From an uncultured Dokdonia sp. (GTDB lineage: Bacteria; Bacteroidota; Bacteroidia; Flavobacteriales; Flavobacteriaceae): DNA of 64,000 bases. The stretch lies in contig NZ_CANLNH010000006.1 in NCBI RefSeq assembly GCF_947492535.1, forward strand, positions 124,001 to 188,000. Reading direction: 5' to 3'. Positions 53,676-61,905 of this stretch are shown here, piece by piece (position 1 is the stretch's first letter; the number at the start of each line of letters is the position of its first letter). Both the position numbers and the translations under genes were made by a program. Below the pieces are notes generated by a model that made no database searches, was not told the origin of the DNA, and worked only from the letters and a program-made list of their open reading frames with translations.

Positions 53676-54548
53676 ATGAGCGTTTTAGTAAATAAAGATT
53701 CGAAAATTATTGTTCAAGGATTTACAGGTAGTGAAGGAACTTTTCACGCTGGTCAAATGATTGAATATGGTACAAATGTAGTAGGAGGTGTTACCCCTGG
53801 AAAAGGAGGACAAACACATCTTGATCGTCCTGTTTTTAATACTGTAGAAGAAGCGGTTCAAAAACTAGGAGCAGATACAACTATTATCTTTGTCCCACCA
53901 GCTTTTGCAGCCGATGCAATTATGGAAGCTGCAGATGCGGGTATTAAAGTTATTATAACAATCACAGAAGGTATTCCTGTTGCAGACATGATCAAAGCAT
54001 CAGATTATATAAAAAATATCGATTGTCGTTTAGTTGGACCTAACTGTCCAGGAGTTATTACTCCGGGAGAAGCTAAGGTAGGAATCATGCCTGGGTTTGT
54101 ATTTAAGAAAGGTCGTGTAGGAATTGTTTCTAAATCAGGAACACTTACGTATGAGGCAGCAGACCAAGTTGTAAAACAAGGTCTTGGAATTACTACGGCT
54201 ATCGGAATAGGAGGAGATCCAATTATTGGAACTACGACAAAAGAAGCTGTAGAATTATTAATTAATGATCCAGAGACAGAAGCTGTTGTAATGATCGGAG
54301 AAATCGGAGGTCAGTTAGAAGCAGATGCTGCAAACTGGTATAAAGATAGCGGTAGCACAAAACCTGTAGTAGGATTTATAGCTGGAGAAACTGCTCCTGC
54401 AGGACGTACCATGGGGCATGCAGGTGCGATTGTAGGTGGAAGTGATGACACGGCACAAGCAAAAAAAGCAATCATGAGAGCATGTGGAATTCATGTGGTA
54501 GATAGTCCAGCTGAGATTGGAAAAAAGATTGCTGAAGTTTTAGGATAA
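53676..54548 (+). CDS. sucD: Succinyl-CoA ligase, alpha subunit
   Basis: 290-residue TCA-cycle enzyme subunit that binds CoA and carries the phosphohistidine. Seen: [19 protein letters not shown], the CoA-binding Rossmann part, [15 protein letters not shown], and the active His in [13 protein letters not shown]. The beta subunit (sucC) is not adjacent, which is usual in Flavobacteria. Ends with a good terminator. Confidence 0.96.
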   Translation: MSVLVNKDSKIIVQGFTGSEGTFHAGQMIEYGTNVVGGVTPGKGGQTHLDRPVFNTVEEAVQKLGADTTIIFVPPAFAADAIMEAADAGIKVIITITEGIPVADMIKASDYIKNIDCRLVGPNCPGVITPGEAKVGIMPGFVFKKGRVGIVSKSGTLTYEAADQVVKQGLGITTAIGIGGDPIIGTTTKEAVELLINDPETEAVVMIGEIGGQLEADAANWYKDSGSTKPVVGFIAGETAPAGRTMGHAGAIVGGSDDTAQAKKAIMRACGIHVVDSPAEIGKKIAEVLG

Positions 54549-54585
54549 TAGCTCAACATATTATGATAAAAGTATCATAAACTTT

Positions 54586-54615
54586 AAAAACCTCTTGAAT
54601 TTTCAAGAGGTTTTT
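54586..54615 (+). terminator. Terminator of sucD
   Basis: Perfect 13-bp stem (54586-54598 with 54603-54615) with core ACCTCTTGA / TCAAGAGGT, 4-nt loop and a run of seven T. Confidence 0.9.
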
Positions 54616-54648
54616 TTGTGCAACCCCTTACGCATTTCCTTATATTTG
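54616..54648 (+). promoter_or_regulatory. Promoter of fabG
   Basis: TTG at 54616-54618 (within the terminator T run) and TATATTTG at 54641-54648, 22 nt apart. It lies inside the longer open frame, so the real fabG start is the ATG at 54687. Confidence 0.6.
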
Positions 54649-54686
54649 ATACTATAGAAAAGACTAAGATTAAACGACCAACATAT

Positions 54687-55433
54687 ATGAAATTATTAGA
54701 AGGAAAAACAGCCATTATTACCGGAGCCAGTCGTGGTATTGGGAAAGGTATTGCCGAAGTTTTTGCTCAGCATGGAGCAAATGTAGCTTTTACATACAGT
54801 TCTTCTGTAGATGCAGCAAATGCACTAGAAGATACGCTTAATGCAACAGGTGTGAAGGCAAAAGGATATAAAAGTAATGCAGCCGATTTTGATCAAGCAC
54901 AACAACTTGTAAAAGATGTAGCCGCAGATTTTGGAGGTATTGATATTCTTATCAATAATGCAGGAATTACAAAAGATAATCTCTTAATGCGTATGTCTGA
55001 AGAAGATTTTGACAAAGTGATCGAAGTAAATCTTAAATCTATCTTTAATATGACAAAGGCAGTGCAACGCACAATGCTTAAACAACGTCATGGAAGTATT
55101 GTAAATATGAGTTCTGTAGTAGGAGTGAAAGGAAATGCTGGTCAAGCAAATTATGCTGCCTCAAAAGCAGGTATGATTGGATTTTCAAAATCTATGGCAT
55201 TAGAATTAGGATCACGTAACATACGTACCAATGTCATTGCACCTGGATTTATAGAAACTGAGATGACGGCAAAACTTGATGAAGATACCGTAAATAGCTG
55301 GCGTAACGCTATTCCATTAAAACGAGGAGGAAGTCCAGAAGATATTGCAAATGCATGTGTATTCTTAGCTAGTGATTTAAGTGCATATGTTACAGGACAA
55401 GTACTTAATGTAGATGGAGGAATGTTAACCTAA
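54687..55433 (+). CDS. fabG: 3-oxoacyl-ACP reductase
   Basis: 248-residue SDR that reduces 3-oxoacyl-ACP with NADPH in fatty-acid elongation. Seen: AIITGASRGIGKGIAE, NNAGITKDNLLMRM, catalytic Ser and Tyr-x3-Lys in MSSVVGVKGNAGQANYAASKAG, and the FabG-type end VTGQVLNVDGGM. Start is the ATG giving MKLLEGKTA. Confidence 0.94.
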   Translation: MKLLEGKTAIITGASRGIGKGIAEVFAQHGANVAFTYSSSVDAANALEDTLNATGVKAKGYKSNAADFDQAQQLVKDVAADFGGIDILINNAGITKDNLLMRMSEEDFDKVIEVNLKSIFNMTKAVQRTMLKQRHGSIVNMSSVVGVKGNAGQANYAASKAGMIGFSKSMALELGSRNIRTNVIAPGFIETEMTAKLDEDTVNSWRNAIPLKRGGSPEDIANACVFLASDLSAYVTGQVLNVDGGMLT

Positions 55434-55457
55434 GACTCTTTCTAAGAAGCCATTTAT

Positions 55458-57491
55458 ATGACAAGCACCACCTTATTATTAATTATTGGAGCCGCAATTA
55501 TCGCTTTAGCTGTTGCTCTGTTTCAATATTTTTATAAGGCTGTCTATAAGACAAAGCGAAATAGAGTATATGCTTTATTTCGCTTTTTTACTGTTTTTGG
55601 ACTTTTATTACTACTAATTAATCCAAAATACAAACAAGAAACATTCTATACAGAAAAACCTTCTTTGGCCATTGCTGTAGATAACTCTGCGAGTATTCGA
55701 TATTTAGGATATGATACTCGCGTAGAAGATGCTTTGGTACGCTTTCGCGAAAACAAAGACTTAAACAATGCCTTTGATATCCAGTATTTTGGTTTTGGAA
55801 CAGAAGTAACAACCTTAGATTCTGTAAATTTCGCCGAAAGGCAAACAAATATTGCTGACGTTTTTTCTTCATTTACTTCTTTATATAGAAATGATGTAGC
55901 ACCGGTTATACTTTTATCTGATGGAAATCAGACATTTGGAGAAGCATTTGAATACACTAGTAAAAACTTCAATCAGAATGTATATCCTATTGTTGTAGGA
56001 GATACCCTTGTATATGACGATCTTATTGTTGGTCAAGTAAATGTGAATAGATATGCCTATATCAATAATAAATTTCCAGTAGAAGTTTTTACAAATTATA
56101 ATGGAGATCGCGACGTTTCTTCTAGATTAACGATACGTTCAGGAAATACAGTGGTATATCAACAAAACATTAGTTTTTCTAATCAGAAGAAATCACAAAT
56201 CATTACCGCACTAATTCCTGCAAGTACCGTTGGCGTAAGACAATATACAGTAAGTCTTCAGGCTATTGAGAATGAAAAGAATACAAAAAATAATAGTAAA
56301 AACTTTGCGGTAGAAGTTATTGACCAAAAAACCAATGTACTTATTGTTTCTGATATCATTCATCCAGATGTTGGTATGCTTAAGAAAAGTATAGAGAGTA
56401 ATAGATTGCGTAGTGTTACCTACGCAAAACCAGCAGAAGCTGTTGGTACATTAAATGAGTACCAACTCGTTGTTTTATATCAACCTAATGGTCTTTTTCA
56501 ACCTGTATATAGAGAGCTTGAAGCTTTAGGGAAGAATAGTATGACGATCACAGGTCCAAAAACAGATTGGAATGTTGTAAATCAATTGCAAACGGAAGTA
56601 TACCATGAGGTCACAACGCAAGATGAAGATGTTCAAGGAATAAGTAATCCAAATTTCTCTACGTTTGTTCTAAATGATCTTAATTTTTCTGATTTCCCTC
56701 CACTTACCACAAGTTTTGGAGACATCACATTAAAGACTGAAGCTGATATTGCCTTATATCAAAAAATAGGAACCATTACGACAGATACTCCTTTATTGGC
56801 TACTACAGATCAAAATGGTAGGAGAGGGGTATATGTATTTGGCGAAGGACTCTGGCGTTGGAGAGCACAAAGTTATATAGATACTAAGAGTTTTGAAGAT
56901 TTTGATAATTTTATTGATAACTTAATTCAATATGCCGCTTCAAATAAACGAAAGAGTAGGCTTAACTTAGATTATGATTCTTTTTATTACGGGAATGGAT
57001 CTGTAAAACTCTACGCACAATATTTTGACAAGAATTATGTGTTTGACAATAGAGCTGCGCTTACTATAAAAGTGATTAATAAAGAGACAGAAGAGGTCTA
57101 TGATGCTCCTTTTTTACTACAACGTAATGCCTATGAAATTGATTTGAGTAATCTTGCACCTGGTGATTATTCATTTACAGTTACGGTACAAAATCAAGGA
57201 TTAGCAAGGTCTGGCACCTTTACAATAGTTCCTTTTGAAGTAGAACAACAGTTTCTAAATGCTAATGTAACGGCCTTGTCACAAGTTGCAATAAACACAG
57301 ATGGTAAACGATATACTATTTCAACGATTGACCCATTAATTACTTTTTTACTAAATGATACTAGGTATAGACCAGTGCAAAAAAGCACTGAAAATGTTGT
57401 ACCTTTAATAGACTGGAAATGGCTATTAGGTGTTTTAGCTTTACTACTTGCAATAGAGTGGTTTATGCGAAAATATAATGGTCTTACATAA
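55458..57491 (+). CDS. VWA-like membrane protein
   Basis: 677 residues conserved in Bacteroidetes. Seen: two N-terminal membrane helices (about 5-25 and 37-54), a von Willebrand A-like domain starting SLAIAVDNSASIRYLG with a MIDAS-type Asp-x-Ser-x-Ser, a beta-sandwich region, a glutamine-amidotransferase-like middle part, and a C-terminal membrane helix (WLLGVLALLLAIEWFM). Most of the protein should face the periplasm. A degenerate palindrome (55741-55754, one base changed) is read as RFREN. Function unknown. Confidence 0.8.
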   Translation: MTSTTLLLIIGAAIIALAVALFQYFYKAVYKTKRNRVYALFRFFTVFGLLLLLINPKYKQETFYTEKPSLAIAVDNSASIRYLGYDTRVEDALVRFRENKDLNNAFDIQYFGFGTEVTTLDSVNFAERQTNIADVFSSFTSLYRNDVAPVILLSDGNQTFGEAFEYTSKNFNQNVYPIVVGDTLVYDDLIVGQVNVNRYAYINNKFPVEVFTNYNGDRDVSSRLTIRSGNTVVYQQNISFSNQKKSQIITALIPASTVGVRQYTVSLQAIENEKNTKNNSKNFAVEVIDQKTNVLIVSDIIHPDVGMLKKSIESNRLRSVTYAKPAEAVGTLNEYQLVVLYQPNGLFQPVYRELEALGKNSMTITGPKTDWNVVNQLQTEVYHEVTTQDEDVQGISNPNFSTFVLNDLNFSDFPPLTTSFGDITLKTEADIALYQKIGTITTDTPLLATTDQNGRRGVYVFGEGLWRWRAQSYIDTKSFEDFDNFIDNLIQYAASNKRKSRLNLDYDSFYYGNGSVKLYAQYFDKNYVFDNRAALTIKVINKETEEVYDAPFLLQRNAYEIDLSNLAPGDYSFTVTVQNQGLARSGTFTIVPFEVEQQFLNANVTALSQVAINTDGKRYTISTIDPLITFLLNDTRYRPVQKSTENVVPLIDWKWLLGVLALLLAIEWFMRKYNGLT

Positions 57492-57518
57492 TCATTAAAA
57501 TAACCAAAAAAATAAATC

Positions 57519-58331
57519 ATGGATAAATTACCAAAAATTGGATTGCCTATAGTAATTGTTTTAATAATAGCAATTGTTTTAGTGGCAAAATCTGCTGTAA
57601 CGATAGATTCTGGATATGCTGGAGTATTACATACTTTAGGGAATGGGGTTAATTCTGATGAGCCAGCTTTAGGACAAGGTCTGAATATTATTGCACCTTG
57701 GAATAAAGTCATTGTATATGAAGTAAGACAGCAAGAAATTCCAGAAAAAATGTCTGTGTTATCTTCAAATGGATTGGACATTACTTTAGATGCCTCTGTG
57801 CAATATATGCCAGATGTCAATAACTTAGGAAGGTTGCATAACGAAAAAGGGGAAAGCTATTTAACTCGTGTCTTACAACCTGCAGTTCGTAGTGCTGCTA
57901 GAAGTGTTGTAGGACGTTATACTCCAGAACAACTGTATTCTAGTAAGCGTGATGCTATTCAAAATGAAATTTTTGAGGAAACAAAAAAGATTATTGATGA
58001 ACAGTATATTATTCTGAAAAGAGTTTTAATTAGAGACGTAACATTGCCACCTACTATCAAGCAAGCCATTGAGCGTAAGTTAAAGCAAGAGCAAGAATCA
58101 CTAGAATATGAATTTAGACTTGTAACAGCTCAAAAAGAAGCAGATAAGGCACGTATTGATGCACAAGGAAAAGCAGATGCAAACAGAATTTTAAGTGCAT
58201 CCCTTAATGATCAAATATTACGAGATAAAGGTATCGAAGCAACATTAAGACTTTCAGAATCTCCAAATGCTAAAGTAATTGTAGTAGGATCTGGAGATAG
58301 TGGTTTACCACTTATTTTAGGGAATAATTAA
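57519..58331 (+). CDS. Prohibitin/SPFH-domain membrane protein
   Basis: 270-residue protein with one N-terminal membrane helix (about 8-24) and an SPFH/band-7 domain (SGYAGVLHTLGNG, VLQPAVRSAARSVVGRYTPE), followed by a helical coiled part rich in Lys, Glu and Ala (EQESLEYEFRLVTAQKEADK). Such proteins form membrane rings or scaffold FtsH-type proteases. It lies 27 nt after the VWA-like gene. Confidence 0.9.
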   Translation: MDKLPKIGLPIVIVLIIAIVLVAKSAVTIDSGYAGVLHTLGNGVNSDEPALGQGLNIIAPWNKVIVYEVRQQEIPEKMSVLSSNGLDITLDASVQYMPDVNNLGRLHNEKGESYLTRVLQPAVRSAARSVVGRYTPEQLYSSKRDAIQNEIFEETKKIIDEQYIILKRVLIRDVTLPPTIKQAIERKLKQEQESLEYEFRLVTAQKEADKARIDAQGKADANRILSASLNDQILRDKGIEATLRLSESPNAKVIVVGSGDSGLPLILGNN

Positions 58332-58363
58332 TAATATTATATCTATAGTTCATAGATTATTTT

Positions 58364-58398
58364 ACAAAACCCATTTGGAACTCTCAAATGGGTTTTGT
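58364..58398 (+). terminator. Terminator of the prohibitin gene
   Basis: Perfect 14-bp stem ACAAAACCCATTTG / CAAATGGGTTTTGT, 7-nt loop, followed by a T run. Confidence 0.9.
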
Positions 58399-58513
58399 CT
58401 TTTTAAGATACTTATAATCGCTTTTACAATTACCCCTTGCACTTTTGAAATTGCTATTGTGTTACTTTTTAGTCCCATGTATTTTTAAGTTATAATCTTA
58501 AAACAATGAAGTT

Positions 58514-58747
58514 ATGCTAAAAAACATGTTATTTCTTAAAGGAGTTAAACAATTAAATAAAGTGCAATTAAAGAGTACAAATGGAGGCGCTATTTTTGAA
58601 GATCATGCATTTGCATGTATTCGAACAAAAGATGTCGTAAGTCATACATTTTATGGAAATCAAAGTTCAGGCTCTGCTACTGCTTGGGTTAACGCATGGG
58701 GAAGTCTAGGATGGGACGCATCTTGTGGACATCAGGCTCACAGATAA
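58514..58747 (+). CDS. Double-glycine-leader peptide precursor, 77 aa
   Basis: Predicted secreted peptide precursor: a 25-residue leader (MLKNMLFLKG... QLKSTNGG) with the same length and layout as the leader at 20031, then a 52-residue core with two Cys, several His and small residues (GNQSSGSATAWVNAWGSLGW). The core resembles class II bacteriocins in size and Gly/Ala/Trp content, but no immunity or transporter gene is adjacent. Flanked by terminators, so it is monocistronic. Confidence 0.7.
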   Translation: MLKNMLFLKGVKQLNKVQLKSTNGGAIFEDHAFACIRTKDVVSHTFYGNQSSGSATAWVNAWGSLGWDASCGHQAHR

Positions 58748-58770
58748 AATTGTTTAAAATTTCAAGATAA

Positions 58771-58808
58771 AGCAGTAATTAGTCACCGTATTAGTTACTG
58801 TTTTTTAT
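58771..58808 (+). terminator. Terminator of the 77-aa peptide gene
   Basis: Stem of about 10 bp with wobble pairs (CAGTAATTAG with TTAGTTACTG) and an 8-nt loop, followed by a run of six T. It lies 25 nt past the stop codon. Confidence 0.7.
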
Positions 58809-58822
58809 TTGGAAAGTGAATG

Positions 58823-58846
58823 TATACGCTTTCGCGAAAGCGTATA
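58823..58846. repeat. Dispersed palindrome, 24-bp copy
   Basis: Perfect 24-bp palindrome around GCTTTCGCGAAAGC (58828-58841), 12 nt from the end of the convergent glycosyltransferase gene. Confidence 0.95.
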
Positions 58847-58857
58847 AAGAGTGCATA

Positions 58858-59616
58858 TTACTTCAAACCGCGTCTATATAACCATAGTTTTGCATAACGC
58901 ATCCAGACGGCATAAGCATGTAAATAACTTATGATAAGGCCTACCACACCATCTCTAAATCCCATTTGAACAAAATAATGTTTGAAGAAACCCCAGAAAG
59001 GTTTAATCACAAAATGAAATATACCGAGACGTCCTGTTTTCTTATCATAGTCTCTAGCTTGCCAGGCAGCATATCTATTTAATTTTTTAATATGGCTATC
59101 TAAAGTGATATATGTATTATGATGAAAACGATTTTTTAAAAAACCAACTTGACCATCTGCAATGATCTCTGCATGAACCATTTTGTCTTCATATACACAT
59201 TTACTTTTTCTGAATAATCGAATTACTTTATCATTTTGCCATCCACTATATCGTACACGTTTTCCCATAAAATGGTTCGTACGATAAATCCAATACGCTA
59301 CCGTTCCGTCTGTAGGTGGGTTATTAAGAATCGATATAATTTCTTTTTGTAATTCAGGAGTCACCCTCTCATCAGCATCTACTAGTAATATCCATTCGTG
59401 CGTAGCTTGTGGGATAGCCCAATTCTTTTGCGACGCAGAATACTGATACTTACGGCGTATAATAGTGTCTGTGAATTCTTTAGCAATAGTGAGTGTATTA
59501 TCAGTGCTCATGGAGTCTACTACCATAATCTCATCTGCAAAAGATACAGATTCGAGAACTTCACGAATGTTGTGTTCTTCGTTACCTGTAGGGATTATAG
59601 CCGTTAATTTTTCCAT
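58858..59616 (-). CDS. Glycosyltransferase family 2 (WaaE/KdtX-like)
   Basis: 252-residue GT-A enzyme, probably adding a sugar to the LPS core. Seen: TAIIPTGNEEHNIREVLES, the donor site VVDSMSTDNT and the metal-binding LLVDADERVTPEL, and a basic membrane-facing C-terminus with KPFWGFFKHYFVQMGFRDG. The layout fits KdtX/WaaE-type transferases. TAGTTTTG (59640-59633) lies 16 nt upstream. Confidence 0.88.
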   Translation of the reverse strand: MEKLTAIIPTGNEEHNIREVLESVSFADEIMVVDSMSTDNTLTIAKEFTDTIIRRKYQYSASQKNWAIPQATHEWILLVDADERVTPELQKEIISILNNPPTDGTVAYWIYRTNHFMGKRVRYSGWQNDKVIRLFRKSKCVYEDKMVHAEIIADGQVGFLKNRFHHNTYITLDSHIKKLNRYAAWQARDYDKKTGRLGIFHFVIKPFWGFFKHYFVQMGFRDGVVGLIISYLHAYAVWMRYAKLWLYRRGLK

Positions 59617-59632
59617 AAATTTAGTAGGACAA

Positions 59633-59640
59633 CAAAACTA
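59633..59640 (-). promoter_or_regulatory. -7 box of the WaaE-like gene
   Basis: TAGTTTTG on the minus strand matches TAnnTTTG, 16 nt before the ATG. Confidence 0.5.
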
Positions 59641-59664
59641 CTAACTTTTTTATAATTAAAAGTT

Positions 59665-59672
59665 TATTTTTG
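59665..59672 (+). promoter_or_regulatory. -7 box of the GT2/epimerase operon
   Basis: TATTTTTG on the plus strand, 19 nt before the ATG at 59692; together with the minus-strand box it forms a compact divergent promoter in a 75-nt gap. Confidence 0.5.
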
Positions 59673-59691
59673 TACATATTATGACTCAACC

Positions 59692-60534
59692 ATGACTAAA
59701 AATCAACCAACCTTATCAGTAGTGATAAGTACATATAATGCTATAGAATGGCTTAAAAAAACATTATGGGGTTATGCTGTACAAACAACTCAAGATTTTG
59801 AAATAGTCATAGCAGATGATGGATCAGGTACTGAAACTAAAGAAGTAATTGATACTTTTAAAAAACATTTCCCTGTTCCTATTATTCACGTTTGGCAGAA
59901 AGATGATGGTTTTCAAAAGTCCCGCATTCTAAATAAAGCAATCCTTGCCTGTACGACAGATTATATTCTCATGAGTGACGGAGATTGTATTCCAAAAAAT
60001 GATTTTGTAGAACAACATATTAAATATAGAGAACCTAATTATTTTCTTTCAGGAGGATATTTTAAGCTTCCCATGAATATTTCAGAATTAATTAACCAAG
60101 AAGATATCGAACAACAAAAATGTTTTGATTTGGAATGGCTTAAAAATAATGGTTTAAAAACATCCTTCAAGAATAATAAAATTTCTGCAACAGATACATT
60201 AGCTAGCGTATTAAATTTTATAACACCTACGAATGCTAGTTGGAATGGTCATAATTCTAGTGGTTGGAAAAAAGATATTCTTAGTGTCAATGGATTTGAT
60301 GAACGTATGCAATATGGCGGACAAGATAGAGAGCTTGGAGAACGATTAATAAATATGGGATTAAAATCAAAGCAAATACGTTATAGTGCTTTGTGTTTAC
60401 ATCTTGATCACCCAAGAGGATATAAAACAAAAGAAACATTAGAACGTAATGCTGCAATTAGGAAGAATACACGTAAAAAAGGGTATGCGTACACGTATTA
60501 CGGTATTAAAAAAGATGACGATATAAAAGAATGA
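59692..60534 (+). CDS. Glycosyltransferase family 2 with galactosyltransferase-type C-terminus
   Basis: 280-residue GT-A transferase. Seen: SVVISTYNAIEWLKKTL, IADDGSGTET, the DxD-like metal site LMSDGDCIPK, and a C-terminal region WNGHNSSGWKKD, GFDERMQYGGQDRELGERL typical of the Glyco_tranf_2_7 domain. Probably part of LPS or O-antigen assembly with the neighbouring epimerase, which overlaps it by 4 nt (ATGA). Confidence 0.88.
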   Translation: MTKNQPTLSVVISTYNAIEWLKKTLWGYAVQTTQDFEIVIADDGSGTETKEVIDTFKKHFPVPIIHVWQKDDGFQKSRILNKAILACTTDYILMSDGDCIPKNDFVEQHIKYREPNYFLSGGYFKLPMNISELINQEDIEQQKCFDLEWLKNNGLKTSFKNNKISATDTLASVLNFITPTNASWNGHNSSGWKKDILSVNGFDERMQYGGQDRELGERLINMGLKSKQIRYSALCLHLDHPRGYKTKETLERNAAIRKNTRKKGYAYTYYGIKKDDDIKE

Positions 60535-61472
60535 AAATATTAGTCACTGGAGCTGCTGGTTTTATAGGTTCTCATCTTTGTGAACGTTTGGTCTCTCAAG
60601 GTCATCAAGTAGTAGGAATAGATAATTTTTCTGATTACTATGACCCTAAACTAAAAGAAATCAATGCAAATGATATTGAAAATACGGGTGTTACACTTCT
60701 TAGAGCAGATTTATTTGATGATTTAGGTTCTATTTTACCTAATGATATTGATATTATCTATCATTTTGCTGCACAACCTGGTATTTCTGCAAAGACACCA
60801 TTTACAGATTATGAACGCAATAATATCCAAGTAACTCAAAATTTGTTGCAATGGTCTATTCATCAAAATAAGAATACTCAGTTATTTATAAATATTGCCA
60901 CGTCTTCTATTTATGGATTACACGCTACATCTACAGAAGAAGAAGCACCTATGCCTGTATCTGATTATGGAGTTACAAAATTAGCCGCAGAGCAATTAGT
61001 CCTCGCATCACAACGATTGGATAAACTGAATGCGTGTTCTATTCGTTTGTTTTCAGTATATGGACCTAGAGAACGTCCAGAAAAATTATACACAAAACTT
61101 ATTAAAGCTATCTATGAAGGTACATCATTCCCATTATACGAAGGGAGTGAGCATCATGAACGTAGTTTCACCTATGTAGGCGATATTACAGATGGATTAG
61201 AAAAGATACTCGATCATAAAACTGTATGTAACGGTGAGATTATTAATCTAGGAAGTACAGATGTACATACAACAGGACAAGGTATTGCATTGATAGAAAA
61301 GATCATAGGGAAGAAGGCTCTTATCGAAAAAGCAGGAAAGCGTCCTGGAGATCAGTTAAAAACATCTGCTACAATAGATAAAGCAAAAATGCTATTAGAG
61401 TATACTCCTAAAACTGATTTTGAAGAAGGACTGCGCGCACAAGTGGCTTGGTATAAAGAGAAGTTTCTTTAA
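60531..61472 (+). CDS. NAD-dependent nucleotide-sugar epimerase (UDP-glucuronate 4-epimerase-like)
   Basis: 313-residue extended SDR. Seen: ILVTGAAGFIGSHLCERL, GIDNFSDYYDPKLK typical of the CapI/UDP-glucuronate 4-epimerase group, catalytic Ser/Thr in NIATSSIYG and Tyr-x3-Lys in SDYGVTKLAAEQL, plus RLFSVYGPRERP. It would supply a galacturonate- or galactose-type donor for the glycosyltransferases around it; the sugar is inferred. Confidence 0.88.
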   Translation: MKILVTGAAGFIGSHLCERLVSQGHQVVGIDNFSDYYDPKLKEINANDIENTGVTLLRADLFDDLGSILPNDIDIIYHFAAQPGISAKTPFTDYERNNIQVTQNLLQWSIHQNKNTQLFINIATSSIYGLHATSTEEEAPMPVSDYGVTKLAAEQLVLASQRLDKLNACSIRLFSVYGPRERPEKLYTKLIKAIYEGTSFPLYEGSEHHERSFTYVGDITDGLEKILDHKTVCNGEIINLGSTDVHTTGQGIALIEKIIGKKALIEKAGKRPGDQLKTSATIDKAKMLLEYTPKTDFEEGLRAQVAWYKEKFL

Positions 61473-61509
61473 TTATATATATTTAGATCTATCATTAATA
61501 TCATAGAAC

Positions 61510-61903
61510 ATGGGAAGATGGATGGAAGCGATTAATAAAGAAAGAAAAGTTGTTTTAGAAACAACACCTTACTTTCTTCTTGATTGTTCTAAATATCTAC
61601 CTAAAAGGATTAGAAAAGAATTTCCAATATTATTAGATTTAGATATTCATTCAGATAAGTGGATTGATGAATTACAAATATTAAATCTAGATACCGTTAA
61701 AGATTTAAATCAAGAACTATCTAGAGTTCGTAGAATACTAAATTTAGAAGAGTTTATTCCTAAAATAGATTCTAAAAAAAATATTATTTCACTGGACAAC
61801 AAGCGAGTACGAACTGAAAGATATTAATGAAGATATTGATTTCTTGATGTCTTTCTTAAAAAAGGTTATTACATTAGGATTGGAATTAAGGATTTATTTA
61901 TAA
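61510..61903 (+). pseudogene. Hypothetical gene frameshifted at an A8 run
   Basis: Family not recognised. From the ATG (MGRWMEAINKERKV) the frame is open to 61827 (105 residues), but after the run of eight A at 61774-61781 the protein-like sequence continues in another frame: FHWTTSEYELKDINEDID, then FLMSFLKKVITLGLELRIYL, ending at TAA 61903, just before the convergent GT9 gene. Seven A would join both parts into a soluble helical protein of about 130 residues. Either a mutation, a slippery tract or a sequencing error. Confidence 0.65.
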
Positions 61904-61905
61904 AA

